A stretch of DNA of 64,000 bases from Phytohabitans sp052068095 (GTDB taxonomy: Bacteria; Actinomycetota; Actinomycetes; Mycobacteriales; Micromonosporaceae), in contig NZ_JBQHDG010000036.1 in the NCBI RefSeq assembly GCF_052068095.1, positions 14,095 through 78,094 on the forward strand. The letters are read 5' to 3'. The notes below the pieces were generated by a model. That model was not told the DNA's origin, made no database searches, and was given only the letters and a program-made list of their open reading frames with translations. A program made the translations under genes and the position numbers. Of this stretch, positions 16,637-25,688 are shown piece by piece (within the stretch, counting starts at the first letter, position 1; each line of letters starts with the position of its first letter).

Positions 16637-18808
16637 ATGTTCGAACGGTTGGGACGCTTCGTCGTCTACAACCCGTGGAAGGTCATCCTCGCGTGGGTGA
16701 TCGCGGCGGTGGGTGTCGTCGTGTTCGCGCCGACGCTGGCCGACGTGACCACGAGTGACCAGGCAAACTTCCTGCCCAACAGCTATGAGTCGGTCAAGGC
16801 TCAGGAGCTGGCGGAGGAGAAGTTCGCGCAGTCCAATGACTCCACGGCCACCGTGGTCGTACGCCGCACCGACAACCAGCCGCTGACCGAGGCCGACCAG
16901 GCCAAGGTCGGCGAGCTGGCGACCGCGGTGCAGTCGGCCGACATCGAGAAGGTCACCGGCGTGGTAACCGGCCCCGAGGCGGTCTCCCCCAACAAACAGG
17001 TCCAGCTGATCAGCATCGGCATCCAGGGGCTGGCCGACGACCAGAAGGTGCTCGACTCCGTGCAGCGCATCCGCGACACGGTCAAGCCGATGGTGGCCGG
17101 CAGCCCGCTCACGCTCGCGGTGACCGGCGACGTGGCCATGCAGCTGGACAACCAGGACGCGTTCGAAAACGCGCTGACGATCGTCGGCATCGCCACGATC
17201 GTGCTCATCATCGTGCTGCTGCTGGTGATCTACCGAAGCCCGGTCGCCGCGCTGCTGCCGATCGTCACGGTCAGCATCGTGAGCGCCATCTCCCCCGGAC
17301 TGATCGCGCTCGTCGCCAAGGCCACCGACCTCCAGGTCGACCAGTCACTACAGATCATCCTGACGATCGTGCTGTTCGGCGTCGGCACCGACTACATCCT
17401 GTTCCTCCTATTCCGCTACCGCGAGCGGCTGCGCGCCGGCGACGACAAGAAGGACGCGCTGGTCAGCGCCGTGGCGCGGGTCGGCGAGGTCATCGCCTCG
17501 GCGGCGGCCGCGATCATCATCGCGTTCATGGCGCTGCTGCTGGCCATCTTCGGCGCGTTCCGCAGCCTCGGGCCGGGCCTCTCCATCGCCGTCGCGGTGA
17601 TGGCGCTGGCGTCGGTGACGCTGGTGCCGGCGGTGGTGTCGCTGCTCGGGCCGCGCGTCTTCTGGCCGTCCAAGGCGTGGCAGAAGACGCCACGGGGCAG
17701 CGTCTTCCGGGGCATCGGCAGGTTCGTCGGCCGCCGGCCGGCCGTGGTGGCGGTCGTCTCCGGCCTCTTCATGGTGGCCCTCGCGCTCGGCTCGCTCGGC
17801 ATGGCCACCGACTACGACCAGACCGCCCAGCTGCCCGAGGACACCGAGTCGTCGCAGGGCTTCCGCGACCTCCAGACCGGCTTCCCAGCGGGCGCGCTCA
17901 ACCCCACGACGGTGTACCTGCGCGCCGACGGCGGTGGGCGGCTCGACCCGGCGACGCTCGAGCAGTACGCGAACAAGCTCAAGGAGGTGCCCGGCGTCGG
18001 CGGCATCATGCCCGCTCCGGGTGGCGCGAGCGCCGCGGTGAGCCAGGACGGGACGGCGGCGCAGATCAACCTGCTGCTCGCCACCAGCCCGTACTCCACC
18101 GAGGCGCTCGACCTCGCCGGCGACCGCCTGCGCGACGTGGCACACGCCGACGTTCCATCCGGCGCCACCGCGTACGTGGGCGGCGCGAGCTCGATCTTCG
18201 CGGACATCCGGGACGCCAACACCCGCGACCTGTGGGTCATCTTCCCGGTCGCGGGCGCGCTGATCGCGATCATCCTGGCCCTGCTGCTGCGCGCGCTGGT
18301 CGCACCGATCTACCTGATGCTGGCCGTGGTGCTCGGCTTCTTCAGCACGCTCGGCGCGACGGTGCTCGTCTTCCAGGGCATCGGCAGCCGGCCCGGCCTG
18401 TCGTTCATGCTGCCCACGATCCTGTACCTCTTCGTGGTAGCCATCGGCACCGACTACAACATCCTGATGATCGCGCGACTCCGCGAGGAGGCGAGACTCG
18501 GCAACGACCCGCGCACCTCCGCCGACCTCGCCGTCGAGCACGGCGGCCCCTCGGTCGCCTCGGCGGGACTCATCTTGGCCGGCACGTTCGCCTCGATGAT
18601 GCTGGCGGGCATCGCGTTCCTGAGCGAGATGGGCTTCGCGGTCTCGATCGGCATCGCGATCTCCGCGTTCGTCATGTCGATGTTCCTGGTGCCGAGCGTG
18701 ACCGCGCTGCTGGGCCACGCCGCCTGGTGGCCCGGCCACGGCGACGCGCCCGGCGGGCACGGCCAGCCGACGACCGAGCGCGAGCCGGTGACGGCCGGCA
18801 CGCACTAG
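16637..18808 (+). CDS. MMPL family RND-type transporter
   Basis: A 723-residue inner-membrane exporter of the MmpL/RND superfamily, which moves lipids or hydrophobic compounds using the proton gradient. The N-terminal helix (VILAWVIAAVGVVVFAP) is followed by a first extracytoplasmic domain, helices with the motif FGVGTDYILFLLFRYRE, a second extracytoplasmic domain and a second helix bundle with AIGTDYNILMIARLREE. The two GTDY motifs are the usual proton-relay signatures. It is controlled by the divergent TetR protein. The substrate is unknown; such pairs often export an antibiotic or a cell-envelope lipid. Confidence 0.95.
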   Translation: MFERLGRFVVYNPWKVILAWVIAAVGVVVFAPTLADVTTSDQANFLPNSYESVKAQELAEEKFAQSNDSTATVVVRRTDNQPLTEADQAKVGELATAVQSADIEKVTGVVTGPEAVSPNKQVQLISIGIQGLADDQKVLDSVQRIRDTVKPMVAGSPLTLAVTGDVAMQLDNQDAFENALTIVGIATIVLIIVLLLVIYRSPVAALLPIVTVSIVSAISPGLIALVAKATDLQVDQSLQIILTIVLFGVGTDYILFLLFRYRERLRAGDDKKDALVSAVARVGEVIASAAAAIIIAFMALLLAIFGAFRSLGPGLSIAVAVMALASVTLVPAVVSLLGPRVFWPSKAWQKTPRGSVFRGIGRFVGRRPAVVAVVSGLFMVALALGSLGMATDYDQTAQLPEDTESSQGFRDLQTGFPAGALNPTTVYLRADGGGRLDPATLEQYANKLKEVPGVGGIMPAPGGASAAVSQDGTAAQINLLLATSPYSTEALDLAGDRLRDVAHADVPSGATAYVGGASSIFADIRDANTRDLWVIFPVAGALIAIILALLLRALVAPIYLMLAVVLGFFSTLGATVLVFQGIGSRPGLSFMLPTILYLFVVAIGTDYNILMIARLREEARLGNDPRTSADLAVEHGGPSVASAGLILAGTFASMMLAGIAFLSEMGFAVSIGIAISAFVMSMFLVPSVTALLGHAAWWPGHGDAPGGHGQPTTEREPVTAGTH

Positions 18809-18825
18809 CTGTTCCTCCTCCCAAT

Positions 18826-18864
18826 GGTGAGGGCTCCCCGACGGCGGGTCGGGGAGCCCTCACC
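18826..18864 (+). terminator. Terminator after the MMPL gene
   Basis: A perfect 17-bp stem, GGTGAGGGCTCCCCGAC with GTCGGGGAGCCCTCACC, and a 5-nt loop, beginning 17 bp after the stop codon. Confidence 0.92.
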
Positions 18865-18942
18865 GCTTTCGTTTCCGCCGGCAGACCTAGGCAGACCCAG
18901 GTCCCGGGTCCGCGTCAGCGCATGCCGCGAAGCAAGACCAGT

Positions 18943-19020
18943 GCGCGTGACCAACAGCGGACGGGTGAGGCCGCGGGAGCGACGGTCTGGACCACGGCGG
19001 ACGTCGCGGTAGCCCAAATC
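18943..19020 (-). repeat. Repeat module A, copy 4
   Basis: Minus-strand orientation: GACCAACAGCGGACGGGTGA, then GGTCTGGACCAC and GTCGCGGTAGCCCAAATC. It stands alone, without module B, between the transporter terminator and the cellulase promoter region. The remaining 115 bp up to the cellulase start hold no clear regulatory motif. Confidence 0.85.
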
Positions 19021-19136
19021 TTGATCTTTGGGCTTGAGGGTTTGACGAGGACATTTACAAGGATCAGAATGGCCGTTGGAGCCAGGGCAACGTTCTTTCC
19101 TCGACGCTGCATTCCTTTGAACGGAGAACCCTGGCA

Positions 19137-20759
19137 ATGTCCCGCAGAGCGCTCGCGAGCGCCCTCGCCGTCGCCACCACCGCCGCCGCTGGTTTTCTGG
19201 TCGCCATCGCCATGGCGCCGGCCGCGCACGCGGCGGGCACCGGCACCGGATACCTGCGCACCAGCGGCAACAAGATTGTCGACAGCACCGGCGCGACGGT
19301 ACGCCTGACCGGCATCAACTGGTTTGGCATGGAGACCGACAACAAGACGTTCCACGGCCTGTGGTCCAACAACCCCTGGCGCAACCAGGTCGACAAGATG
19401 GCCAGCCTGGGCTACAACACCCTGCGCATCCCCTTCTCGAACGACGCCCTCAAGGCCGGCGCGACCGCGACCGGCATCAACGACTTCGTCAACCCGGACC
19501 TGGTCGGCAACACGCCGTTGCAGATCCTCGACAAGGTCATCAACTACGCCGGCACCAAGGGCATGCGGGTGATCCTCGACCGGCACCGCCCGACGGCGGC
19601 TGGACAGTCCGCCCTCTGGTACACCCCCACCGTGTCAGAGGCGACCTGGATCGCCGATTGGCGGATGCTGGCGCAGCGGTACGCGGGCAACACCACCGTC
19701 ATCGGCGCCGACCTGCACAACGAGCCGCACGCCGAGGGCACCAACCCCAACGCCACCGGCGCCTGCTGGGGCTGCGGGGTGGAGAGCCGCGACTGGCGCC
19801 TCGCCGCGGAGCGCGCGGGCAACGCGATCCTCGGCGTGCAGCCCAACTGGCTGATCTTCGTCGAAGGCGTGAGCTGCCCCAGCGGCGGCCTGTCGAACGT
19901 GTGGGACGGCGACCCCAGCAACGACGAGAGCTGTGGCTGGTGGGGCGGCAACCTGTCCAAGGCCGGCGAGTTCCCGGTGCGGCTCAACGTCGCCAACCGG
20001 CTCGTCTACTCGCCGCACGAGTACGCGATCTCGGTCTTCCACCAGGACTGGTTCGACGAGCCCAACTACCCGGCGAACATGCCGGCGCTCTGGGACGGCT
20101 TCTGGGGCTACCTCTACAAGCAGAACGTCGCGCCGATCATGATGGGCGAGTTCGGCAGCACGCTGGCCGACCCGAAGGACAAGGTGTGGCTCCAGGAGCT
20201 GATGCGCTACACCGGCACGGGCGTCGACGGCATGTCGTTCACGTACTGGTCGTGGAACCCGAACTCGGGTGACACCGGCGGCATCGCGCTCGACGACTGG
20301 ACCAACATCAACACGGAGAAGCAGGCGATCCTCCAGCCGTACCTGATCCCGCCGGTCGGCGGCGGCACGCCCACCAGCCCCACCACGAGCGGGCCCACCG
20401 GCGGCACCACCACCGGACCACCGCCCACCACCAATGGGCCGCTCGGCTGCCAGGTGACGTACCAGCAGACGAACGCCTGGCAGGGCGGCTTCCAGGGCAA
20501 CGTGACCGTGCGCAACAACAGCGGTAGCGCGGCCAACCCGTGGAGTGTCGCCTGGACCTGGCCGTCCGGGGTGACACTCGGCAGCGGCTGGAACGCCACG
20601 GTCACCCAGAGCGGCACGACCGTTACCGCGGCGGCGCCGACCTGGAGCCCGTCGCTGCCCGCCGGCAGCTCGGTGACGATCGGCTTCACCGCCAACGGCA
20701 CCGCGAGTCCGCCGGGGAACGTACGCCTCAACGGCGCCACCTGTACAGCTACGGCATAG
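19137..20759 (+). CDS. Secreted GH5 endoglucanase with C-terminal CBM2
   Basis: A 540-residue secreted cellulase. The signal peptide runs to about residue 32 (AAHAAG). The GH5 domain (about 38-402) shows VRLTGINWFG, ILDRHRP, the acid/base Glu in DLHNEPH (near 196) and the nucleophile Glu in MMGEFGS (near 338). A Thr/Gly/Pro linker (about 405-435) leads to a family 2 cellulose-binding module (CQVTYQQTNAWQGGFQGNVTV; about 438-540). The start has CGGAG eleven bases upstream. The next gene is also a CBM2 enzyme but is separated by a strong terminator, so the two are independent units with a related purpose: plant cell-wall degradation. Confidence 0.95.
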   Translation: MSRRALASALAVATTAAAGFLVAIAMAPAAHAAGTGTGYLRTSGNKIVDSTGATVRLTGINWFGMETDNKTFHGLWSNNPWRNQVDKMASLGYNTLRIPFSNDALKAGATATGINDFVNPDLVGNTPLQILDKVINYAGTKGMRVILDRHRPTAAGQSALWYTPTVSEATWIADWRMLAQRYAGNTTVIGADLHNEPHAEGTNPNATGACWGCGVESRDWRLAAERAGNAILGVQPNWLIFVEGVSCPSGGLSNVWDGDPSNDESCGWWGGNLSKAGEFPVRLNVANRLVYSPHEYAISVFHQDWFDEPNYPANMPALWDGFWGYLYKQNVAPIMMGEFGSTLADPKDKVWLQELMRYTGTGVDGMSFTYWSWNPNSGDTGGIALDDWTNINTEKQAILQPYLIPPVGGGTPTSPTTSGPTGGTTTGPPPTTNGPLGCQVTYQQTNAWQGGFQGNVTVRNNSGSAANPWSVAWTWPSGVTLGSGWNATVTQSGTTVTAAAPTWSPSLPAGSSVTIGFTANGTASPPGNVRLNGATCTATA

Positions 20760-20765
20760 CGCAAC

Positions 20766-20811
20766 GAACCAGGGCGCTACTCATTGACGGTCTTGAGTGG
20801 CGCCCTGGTTC
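20766..20811 (+). terminator. Terminator after the cellulase gene
   Basis: An 18-bp stem, GAACCAGGGCGCTACTCA with TGAGTGGCGCCCTGGTTC, paired except for one G-T position, with a 10-nt loop, 6 bp after the stop. Confidence 0.92.
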
Positions 20812-20820
20812 ATGCTTTCA

Positions 20821-20836
20821 TGGGAAAGCGCTTGCC
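20821..20836. promoter_or_regulatory. LacI-type operator candidate upstream of pectate lyase
   Basis: TGGGAAAGCGCTTGCC has the 8-bp palindromic core AAGCGCTT and is of the CG-centred type bound by LacI-family regulators of secreted polysaccharidases in actinomycetes. It lies 75 bp before the pectate lyase start. It differs from the TGTTANCGNTNACA operators of the arabinose locus, so a different regulator is expected. Confidence 0.5.
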
Positions 20837-20910
20837 TCCGGGCTGCGAGCGCAGAGCCGGACATCGTGGGCGAATGGGCAGCGCCCCCACACGAAGCCCA
20901 GGAGACAACC

Positions 20911-22260
20911 ATGTTCGATACACGGCGCCGCATCGCGCTGTGCACCGCCGCCGCCACGGCCGCCGCGCTCTCCGCGACGGGCGTCGTCATCGCCGCCACC
21001 GGAGCCCAGGCCGCGGCCGGGTGCCGGGTCGGCTACACCGTCAGCAACCAGTGGCAGGGCGGCTTCGGCGCCAACGTCACCGTCACCAACCTCGGCGACC
21101 CGATCACCAGCTGGACGCTCACCTGGTCGTACTCCGCCGGCCAGACCGTCACCCAGGCGTGGAACGCCACCGTGACGCAGAGCGGCAGCCAGGTGACCGC
21201 CCAGAACGCCAGCTACAACGGCAGCCTCGCCACCAACGCGAGCACCTCGTTCGGCTTCAACGGGTCGTGGAACAACAGCACCAACCCGGCGCCGACAAGC
21301 TTCGCGGTCAACGGCACCGCCTGCACCGGCAGCGCCACCCCGACCACGCCGGGCACCTCTCCCACCACCGGCACCCCGCCGACCCAACCGCCCGGTGGCA
21401 GCGGCGCCGGGCTGGTCGGCTGGGCCACCCAGAACGGCGGCACCACCGGCGGCGGCAACGCGGCCACCACGACCGTCACCTCGGCCTCCGCGCTGACCAG
21501 CGCGCTCGGGTCGACCAGCGCCTCGGTCATCCGGGTCTCCGGCACGATCTCGTGCTCGGGCATGCTGCGGGTCCGTTCCAACAAAACCATCATCGGGAAC
21601 GCGGGCGCGACGATCGCCGGCTGTGGCTTCAACGTCAACGGCGACCGCAACGTCATCATCCGCAACCTGACCTTCCGCGGCTGGGACGACGACGCGATCA
21701 ACATCCAGGAGTCGGCCACCAACATCTGGATCGACCACAACAGCTTCACCGCCGGGTACGACGGCGCGGTCGACATCAAGCGCGGCTCCGACTTCGTGAC
21801 CGTGTCGTGGAACCGCGTCTTCGGCCACGACAAGTCGATGCTGCTCGGGCACAGCGACGACAACGCCAGCCAGGACGTGGGGCACCTGCGCGTCACGTAC
21901 CACCACAACTGGTTCGACGGCAGCAACCAGCGGCACCCGCGCGTGCGCTTCGGCAACCCGGTGCACGTGTACAACAACTTCTACAGCAACGTCGGCGGCT
22001 ACGGCGTGGCGTCCACCGAGGGCGCGGGCGTGCTCGTGGAGGGCAACTACTTCGAGAACACCGACGACCCGTTCCACCTCGGTGAGGGCGACTCGGGTCC
22101 GGGATCGCTCGTGGCCCGCAACAACCACTTCGTCAACTCGGGCTCGGGCCAGACCGGCGGCAGCGTGGCCGGCATCCCGTACGCGTACTCGATGGACTCC
22201 GCCAGCGCGGTCAAGAACCTGGTCTCCCAGGGCGCCGGCGCCGGCCGGATCAGCATCTAG
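20911..22260 (+). CDS. Secreted pectate lyase (PL1) with N-terminal CBM2
   Basis: A 449-residue secreted enzyme that cleaves polygalacturonate by beta-elimination. ATG 20911 has AGGAG six bases upstream. The signal peptide extends to about 36, followed by a CBM2 module (CRVGYTVSNQWQGGFGANVT, about 38-137), a Thr/Pro linker (about 140-165), and a PL1 beta-helix. The PL1 part shows the typical NVIIRNLTF, WIDHNSF (near 273), YHHNWFDGSNQRHPRVRFG with the catalytic Arg region, and NNFYSNVGGYGV. CBM2 at the N-terminus rather than the C-terminus differs from the cellulase next to it. Confidence 0.95.
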   Translation: MFDTRRRIALCTAAATAAALSATGVVIAATGAQAAAGCRVGYTVSNQWQGGFGANVTVTNLGDPITSWTLTWSYSAGQTVTQAWNATVTQSGSQVTAQNASYNGSLATNASTSFGFNGSWNNSTNPAPTSFAVNGTACTGSATPTTPGTSPTTGTPPTQPPGGSGAGLVGWATQNGGTTGGGNAATTTVTSASALTSALGSTSASVIRVSGTISCSGMLRVRSNKTIIGNAGATIAGCGFNVNGDRNVIIRNLTFRGWDDDAINIQESATNIWIDHNSFTAGYDGAVDIKRGSDFVTVSWNRVFGHDKSMLLGHSDDNASQDVGHLRVTYHHNWFDGSNQRHPRVRFGNPVHVYNNFYSNVGGYGVASTEGAGVLVEGNYFENTDDPFHLGEGDSGPGSLVARNNHFVNSGSGQTGGSVAGIPYAYSMDSASAVKNLVSQGAGAGRISI

Positions 22261-22321
22261 AGATCTTCGGGGTCGGGGTGGCTTCGGCCAGCCCGGCCCC
22301 GAAACCCATTTGACCAAAGAG

Positions 22322-22400
22322 ATTTGGGCTACCGCGATGTCCGTCGTGGTCCGGACCGCTGCTCCCGCGGCCTCACCCGTCCGCCGTTGGTCGCGCTCAC
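22322..22400 (+). repeat. Repeat module A, copy 5
   Basis: One of the cleanest copies: GGGCTACCGCGATGTCCGTC, GTGGTCCGGACCGCTGC, TCCCGCGGCCTCACCCGTCC, GTTGGTCGCGCTCACC. It begins about 60 bp after the pectate lyase stop and forms an inverted pair with the copy at 22846. The 950-bp gap to miaB contains A, B and degenerate A pieces and no convincing gene. Confidence 0.9.
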
Positions 22401-22664
22401 CCCCGCGCGCCACCGGCGGGGGGAGATCTGAAGAGCTTTCGGAGTCGGGTTACGCGCGTGGCGGCGCTCCGGCAGATTTCCCCCGGTCCGCGTCAGCTGG
22501 AGACCGTACGCTCCCGCGGGGACCGCTCCCGGCCGGCGGCTCGCGGGGCGAGCCGAAATCCCCGGCCGTCCACTGCCAGGTCCGCGAGACAAGCCCCGAA
22601 GGGAGTCTTCGCGGGGCCTACCTCCGCCATCCTGACGCAGCGTCACCAGCCCAGGGATCGGGAC

Positions 22665-22721
22665 TTCGAGATCTAGGAGAGTTGGGGTGGAAATAGCGCC
22701 CTAACTCTCCGAGATCTGGAA
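22665..22721 (-). repeat. Repeat module B, copy 3 (57-nt hairpin)
   Basis: Arms of 23 nt beginning TTCGAGATCTAGGAGAG and ending GATCTGGAA, with an 11-nt loop TGGAAATAGCG. Same orientation as copy 1. It lies inside the inverted pair of A modules. Confidence 0.85.
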
Positions 22722-22845
22722 TCTCGCGCCGCTCACACCGCCGCGGCGGTTACCCGCGGCGACGAAACCGCTGTTGCTTTCCCAGAGCGCCGATCCGGGA
22801 GCAGGCATTTGTGGACAAACAGCGACCGTCGCGGCGGCCCGACGG

Positions 22846-22925
22846 GGTGAGCGCGACCAGCGGCGGACGGGTGAGGCCGCGGGAGCAGCGGTCTGGACCA
22901 CGACGGACATCGCGGTAGCTCAAAT
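22846..22925 (-). repeat. Repeat module A, copy 6
   Basis: Minus-strand copy, nearly the exact inverse of the copy at 22322: GGTGAGCGCGACCAGCGGCG, GACGGGTGAGGCCGCGGGAG, then TCGCGGTAGCTCAAAT. Confidence 0.9.
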
Positions 22926-23136
22926 CTTTGTCCTAAAAGGAACTTAGCGGCCCGGTTACCTCGACTCCGAAAAGGCTCTAGTGTCGCGTTCCGGAGGTCA
23001 TTTGACGGTCGGCTATGCGGCGGGCCTCCGCGGGTGGCGGCGGGCCGAATGCGGGTGGCCACTCCAGGGAAGCAGAGCAAACGCATCCCGCGCGCACCTA
23101 CCCAGCCGGAGCCGTCAGGCCCGGCGCAGCCGCCGG

Positions 23137-23203
23137 GGTAAGCACGACCAGCGGCGGACGGGCAAGGCCGCGGGAGCAACGGCGGCGACCGTGGCCGCGA
23201 AAG
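23137..23203 (-). repeat. Repeat module A, degenerate copy 7
   Basis: GGTAAGCACGACCAGCGGCG and GACGGGCAAGGCCGCGGGAG match module A, but the GGTCCAGACC and GAGCTACCGCG end is scrambled. It ends 5 bp before the miaB stop codon. Confidence 0.65.
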
Positions 23204-23207
23204 GTTT

Positions 23208-24659
23208 CTAGCTAGGACGGACGGCGGGCATACCGAGCAGTACGCCCGGTGTGCGGGGGGCCCGGCCCGACTCCCACGCGTCGCCGGCCCGGGTGCGCCG
23301 GTGGTGCAGGGGCGCGCCGTCGGCGTTGAGGTGGTGCGGTGCCGCGTACGTCACGACGGTGTGCACGATGTCGCCCGGCCTCGGCTCAATGCCGTCCGTG
23401 GCGAAATGCACGAGCCGCCCGTCTCGCGCGCGGCCCGACATGCGGCCGGTGCGCTCGTCCTTGCGTCCCTCGCCGACCGCCACGAGCACCTCGACGGTCT
23501 CGCCGACGAGCGCCTTGTTTTCGGCCCAGGTGACCTCTTCGACGACCGCCATCAGCCGCAGGTATCGCTCCTGCACCACCTGCTTGGGCAGCTGGTCGGG
23601 CATCGAGGCGGCGGGTGTGCCGGGACGCTTGGAGTACTGGAAGGTGAAGGCGCCCGCGAACCGGGCCGCGCGCACGACGTCGAGCGTCCGGGCGAAGTCT
23701 TCCTCCGTCTCGCCAGGGAAACCCACGATGACGTCGGTGGTGATGGCCGCGTCGGGCATGGCCGCGCGCACCTTCTCGATGATGCCGAGGTACTTGTCGG
23801 CCCGGTAGGACCGGCGCATCGCCTTGAGCACCGCGTCGGAGCCGGACTGGAGCGGCATGTGGAGCTGGTGGCAGACGTTGGGCGTCTCGGCCATCGCCGC
23901 GATCACGTCGTCGGTGAAGTCTTTGGGGTGCGGGCTGGTGAAGCGCACCCGCTCCAGCCCCTCGATGCCGCCGGTGGCGCGCAGCAGCTTGCCGAACGCG
24001 AGCCGGTCGCCGAACTCGACCCCGTACGAGTTGACGTTTTGCCCGAGGAGCGTCACCTCCAGCACGCCCTCGGCCACCAGCGCCTCGACCTCGGCGAGGA
24101 TCTCCCCCGGCCGGCGGTCCTTCTCCTTGCCGCGCAGCGACGGCACGATGCAGAAGGTGCAGGTGTTGTTGCACCCGACGGAGATCGACACCCAACCCGC
24201 GTAGGTGGACTCGCGGCGGGTCGGCAGCGTGGAGGGGAAGACCTCCAGCGACTCGAGGATCTCCACCTCGGCGGCGGAGTTGTGCCGGGCCCGCTCCAGC
24301 AGCGCCGGCAGCGAGCCGATGTTGTGGGTGCCGAAGACGACGTCGACCCACGGCGCGCGGCTGACGATCTCGCCGCGGTCCTTCTGCGCCAGGCAACCGC
24401 CGACCGCGATCTGCATGTCGGGGTGCTTGTCCTTGACCGGCCGCAGGTGGCCGAGGTTGCCGTAGAGGCGGTTGTCGGCGTTTTCCCGCACGGCGCAGGT
24501 GTTGAAAACAACCACGTCCGGCTCGTCCGACCCGGCCGCGCGCACATAGCCGGCCTGCTCCATGAGGCCGGAGATGCGCTCGGAGTCGTGGACGTTCATC
24601 TGGCAGCCGTACGTGCGGACCTCGTAGGTACGCGGGTTGCCGGTGGGTGCGGTAGTCAT
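23208..24659 (-). CDS. miaB: tRNA-2-methylthio-N6-dimethylallyladenosine synthase
   Basis: A radical-SAM methylthiotransferase that modifies i6A37 made by MiaA. From MTTAPTGN it has 483 residues. Cys near 19 (RTYGCQMN), 54 and 89 (VGGCLAQKD) bind the auxiliary cluster; the radical-SAM CNNTCTFC lies near 163-170. A TRAM domain follows at the C-terminus (ALVGETVEVLVAVGEGRKDE). The start has no strong ribosome site and a longer frame exists upstream, but MTTAPTGNPRTYEVRTYGCQ matches the family. The long gap after its stop is filled with repeats. Confidence 0.96.
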   Translation of the reverse strand: MTTAPTGNPRTYEVRTYGCQMNVHDSERISGLMEQAGYVRAAGSDEPDVVVFNTCAVRENADNRLYGNLGHLRPVKDKHPDMQIAVGGCLAQKDRGEIVSRAPWVDVVFGTHNIGSLPALLERARHNSAAEVEILESLEVFPSTLPTRRESTYAGWVSISVGCNNTCTFCIVPSLRGKEKDRRPGEILAEVEALVAEGVLEVTLLGQNVNSYGVEFGDRLAFGKLLRATGGIEGLERVRFTSPHPKDFTDDVIAAMAETPNVCHQLHMPLQSGSDAVLKAMRRSYRADKYLGIIEKVRAAMPDAAITTDVIVGFPGETEEDFARTLDVVRAARFAGAFTFQYSKRPGTPAASMPDQLPKQVVQERYLRLMAVVEEVTWAENKALVGETVEVLVAVGEGRKDERTGRMSGRARDGRLVHFATDGIEPRPGDIVHTVVTYAAPHHLNADGAPLHHRRTRAGDAWESGRAPRTPGVLLGMPAVRPS

Positions 24660-24714
24660 GGCAGAGTCAAGACTAACTGTCTTGGGGCGGGACCAATTCT
24701 TCTGGGAGGCGTAA

Positions 24715-24993
24715 ATGTGCCGGAGCATCGTTACCCTGCGGGAGCCGTTCGTCGAGGAGGTCACCGAGGCTGACATCCAGGCCGCCGCGCTCCAGTACGT
24801 CCGCAAGATCTCCGGCTTCCGTACCCCCGCCTCGCACAACGCCGAGGCCTTCGAGACCGCGGTCGCCGCGGTGGCCGACGCCACGCGGACGCTGCTCGCT
24901 GATCTTGTGGTGCGTCCCAGCCCGAACGCGGACTCCCCCGACGTACGCCGCGAAAAGGCCCGCGCGGCCCGCGCCGCCTCAGGCCGCCGTTAG
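24715..24993 (+). CDS. DUF2277 domain protein
   Basis: A 92-residue protein starting MCRSIVTLREPF with GGGAGGCG just upstream. The order MCR.I..L, EADIQAAALQYVRKISGF, then AFETAVAAVADATRTLL is the DUF2277 pattern, a small helical family of unknown function common in actinobacteria. The C-terminus is Arg/Ala-rich. It is divergent from miaB with only 55 bp between the starts. Confidence 0.88.
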   Translation: MCRSIVTLREPFVEEVTEADIQAAALQYVRKISGFRTPASHNAEAFETAVAAVADATRTLLADLVVRPSPNADSPDVRREKARAARAASGRR

Positions 24994-25030
24994 GTCAGGG
25001 GCCGCCGCCACACGCCCGGCGACAGGAGCG

Positions 25031-25540
25031 CTAGCGGCCGAGGAGCGGAGCGAGCCCGGAGCCCAGCCGATGGGCGCTGTCGGGCTCCCAGCGCGACTGG
25101 CGGCACTCTTCGGACTCCCGGCAGCGCTGTGTGGCGATCGTGCACGGGCGGGCGTTGGAGTGTGCCGCGCCGTCGTCCGTGTCGGCGACGTCGACGTGCG
25201 CCGGGCGGAGCGTGCCGTCCGGCGTGGCCAGCAGGTGGCGGCCGGGGTTGAGCGTGTCGTCGGCGACCAGAAAGCGGTGGCCGAGCCGCCGGGCGAGCCC
25301 GGCGACCACCGCCGCCTCGATCACGCCGGCGGGTGGGCCGTAGCACTCCACGATCGTGGGAAAGTCGCCCGAGGTCTGCCACACGTCGCAGACCACCGCA
25401 TCCGCCGGTAATCGGGCGGGGTCGGCGGCGCCCAGGGGGACCACCGGACGGGCCAGTACCGCCTCGAGAGCGGCGCACAGCCGGACCGGGTGGATCCAGG
25501 CGTCCACCGACCAGGTCCAGATGGCGGTGGGGGTTTTCAT
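25031..25540 (-). CDS. Hypothetical protein
   Basis: 169 residues from MKTPTAIWTWSVDAWIHPV, chosen because the longer frame lacks any ribosome site. It contains DAVVCDVWQTSGDFPTIVEC and RLGHRFLVADDTLNPGRHLL, and has acidic and hydrophobic stretches that look like a folded alpha+beta domain. The last 50 residues are Arg/Ser/Cys-rich and may be spurious or disordered. I do not recognise a family. It is convergent with the DUF2277 gene. Confidence 0.6.
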   Translation of the reverse strand: MKTPTAIWTWSVDAWIHPVRLCAALEAVLARPVVPLGAADPARLPADAVVCDVWQTSGDFPTIVECYGPPAGVIEAAVVAGLARRLGHRFLVADDTLNPGRHLLATPDGTLRPAHVDVADTDDGAAHSNARPCTIATQRCRESEECRQSRWEPDSAHRLGSGLAPLLGR

Positions 25541-25688
25541 ACGTCGATGGTGGCTGTCCAGCACGGTATGCGTGGCCGGTGTTATTCCCTCGTGACCAAG
25601 TAAGTGGCTTTTCCGCACTCCGACCCGCTTAAAGTGGCCGGAGCCGAGGCAATCGGCCTACCGAGAGTAGTCGTGACGTTACAGGGCG

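Noticed and set aside
18943..19136. CebR-type operator (TGGGAGCGCTCCCA) before the cellulase
   Set aside because: The only similar string, GGGAGCGACGGTC, belongs to repeat module A and is not palindromic.
22082..22696. Frames running through the repeat region after the pectate lyase
   Set aside because: They cross module A and B copies whose conserved feature is nucleotide structure, and the translations lack any family pattern. The same holds for frames in 5870-6130, 15318-15805, 32402-33081 and 54044-54589.
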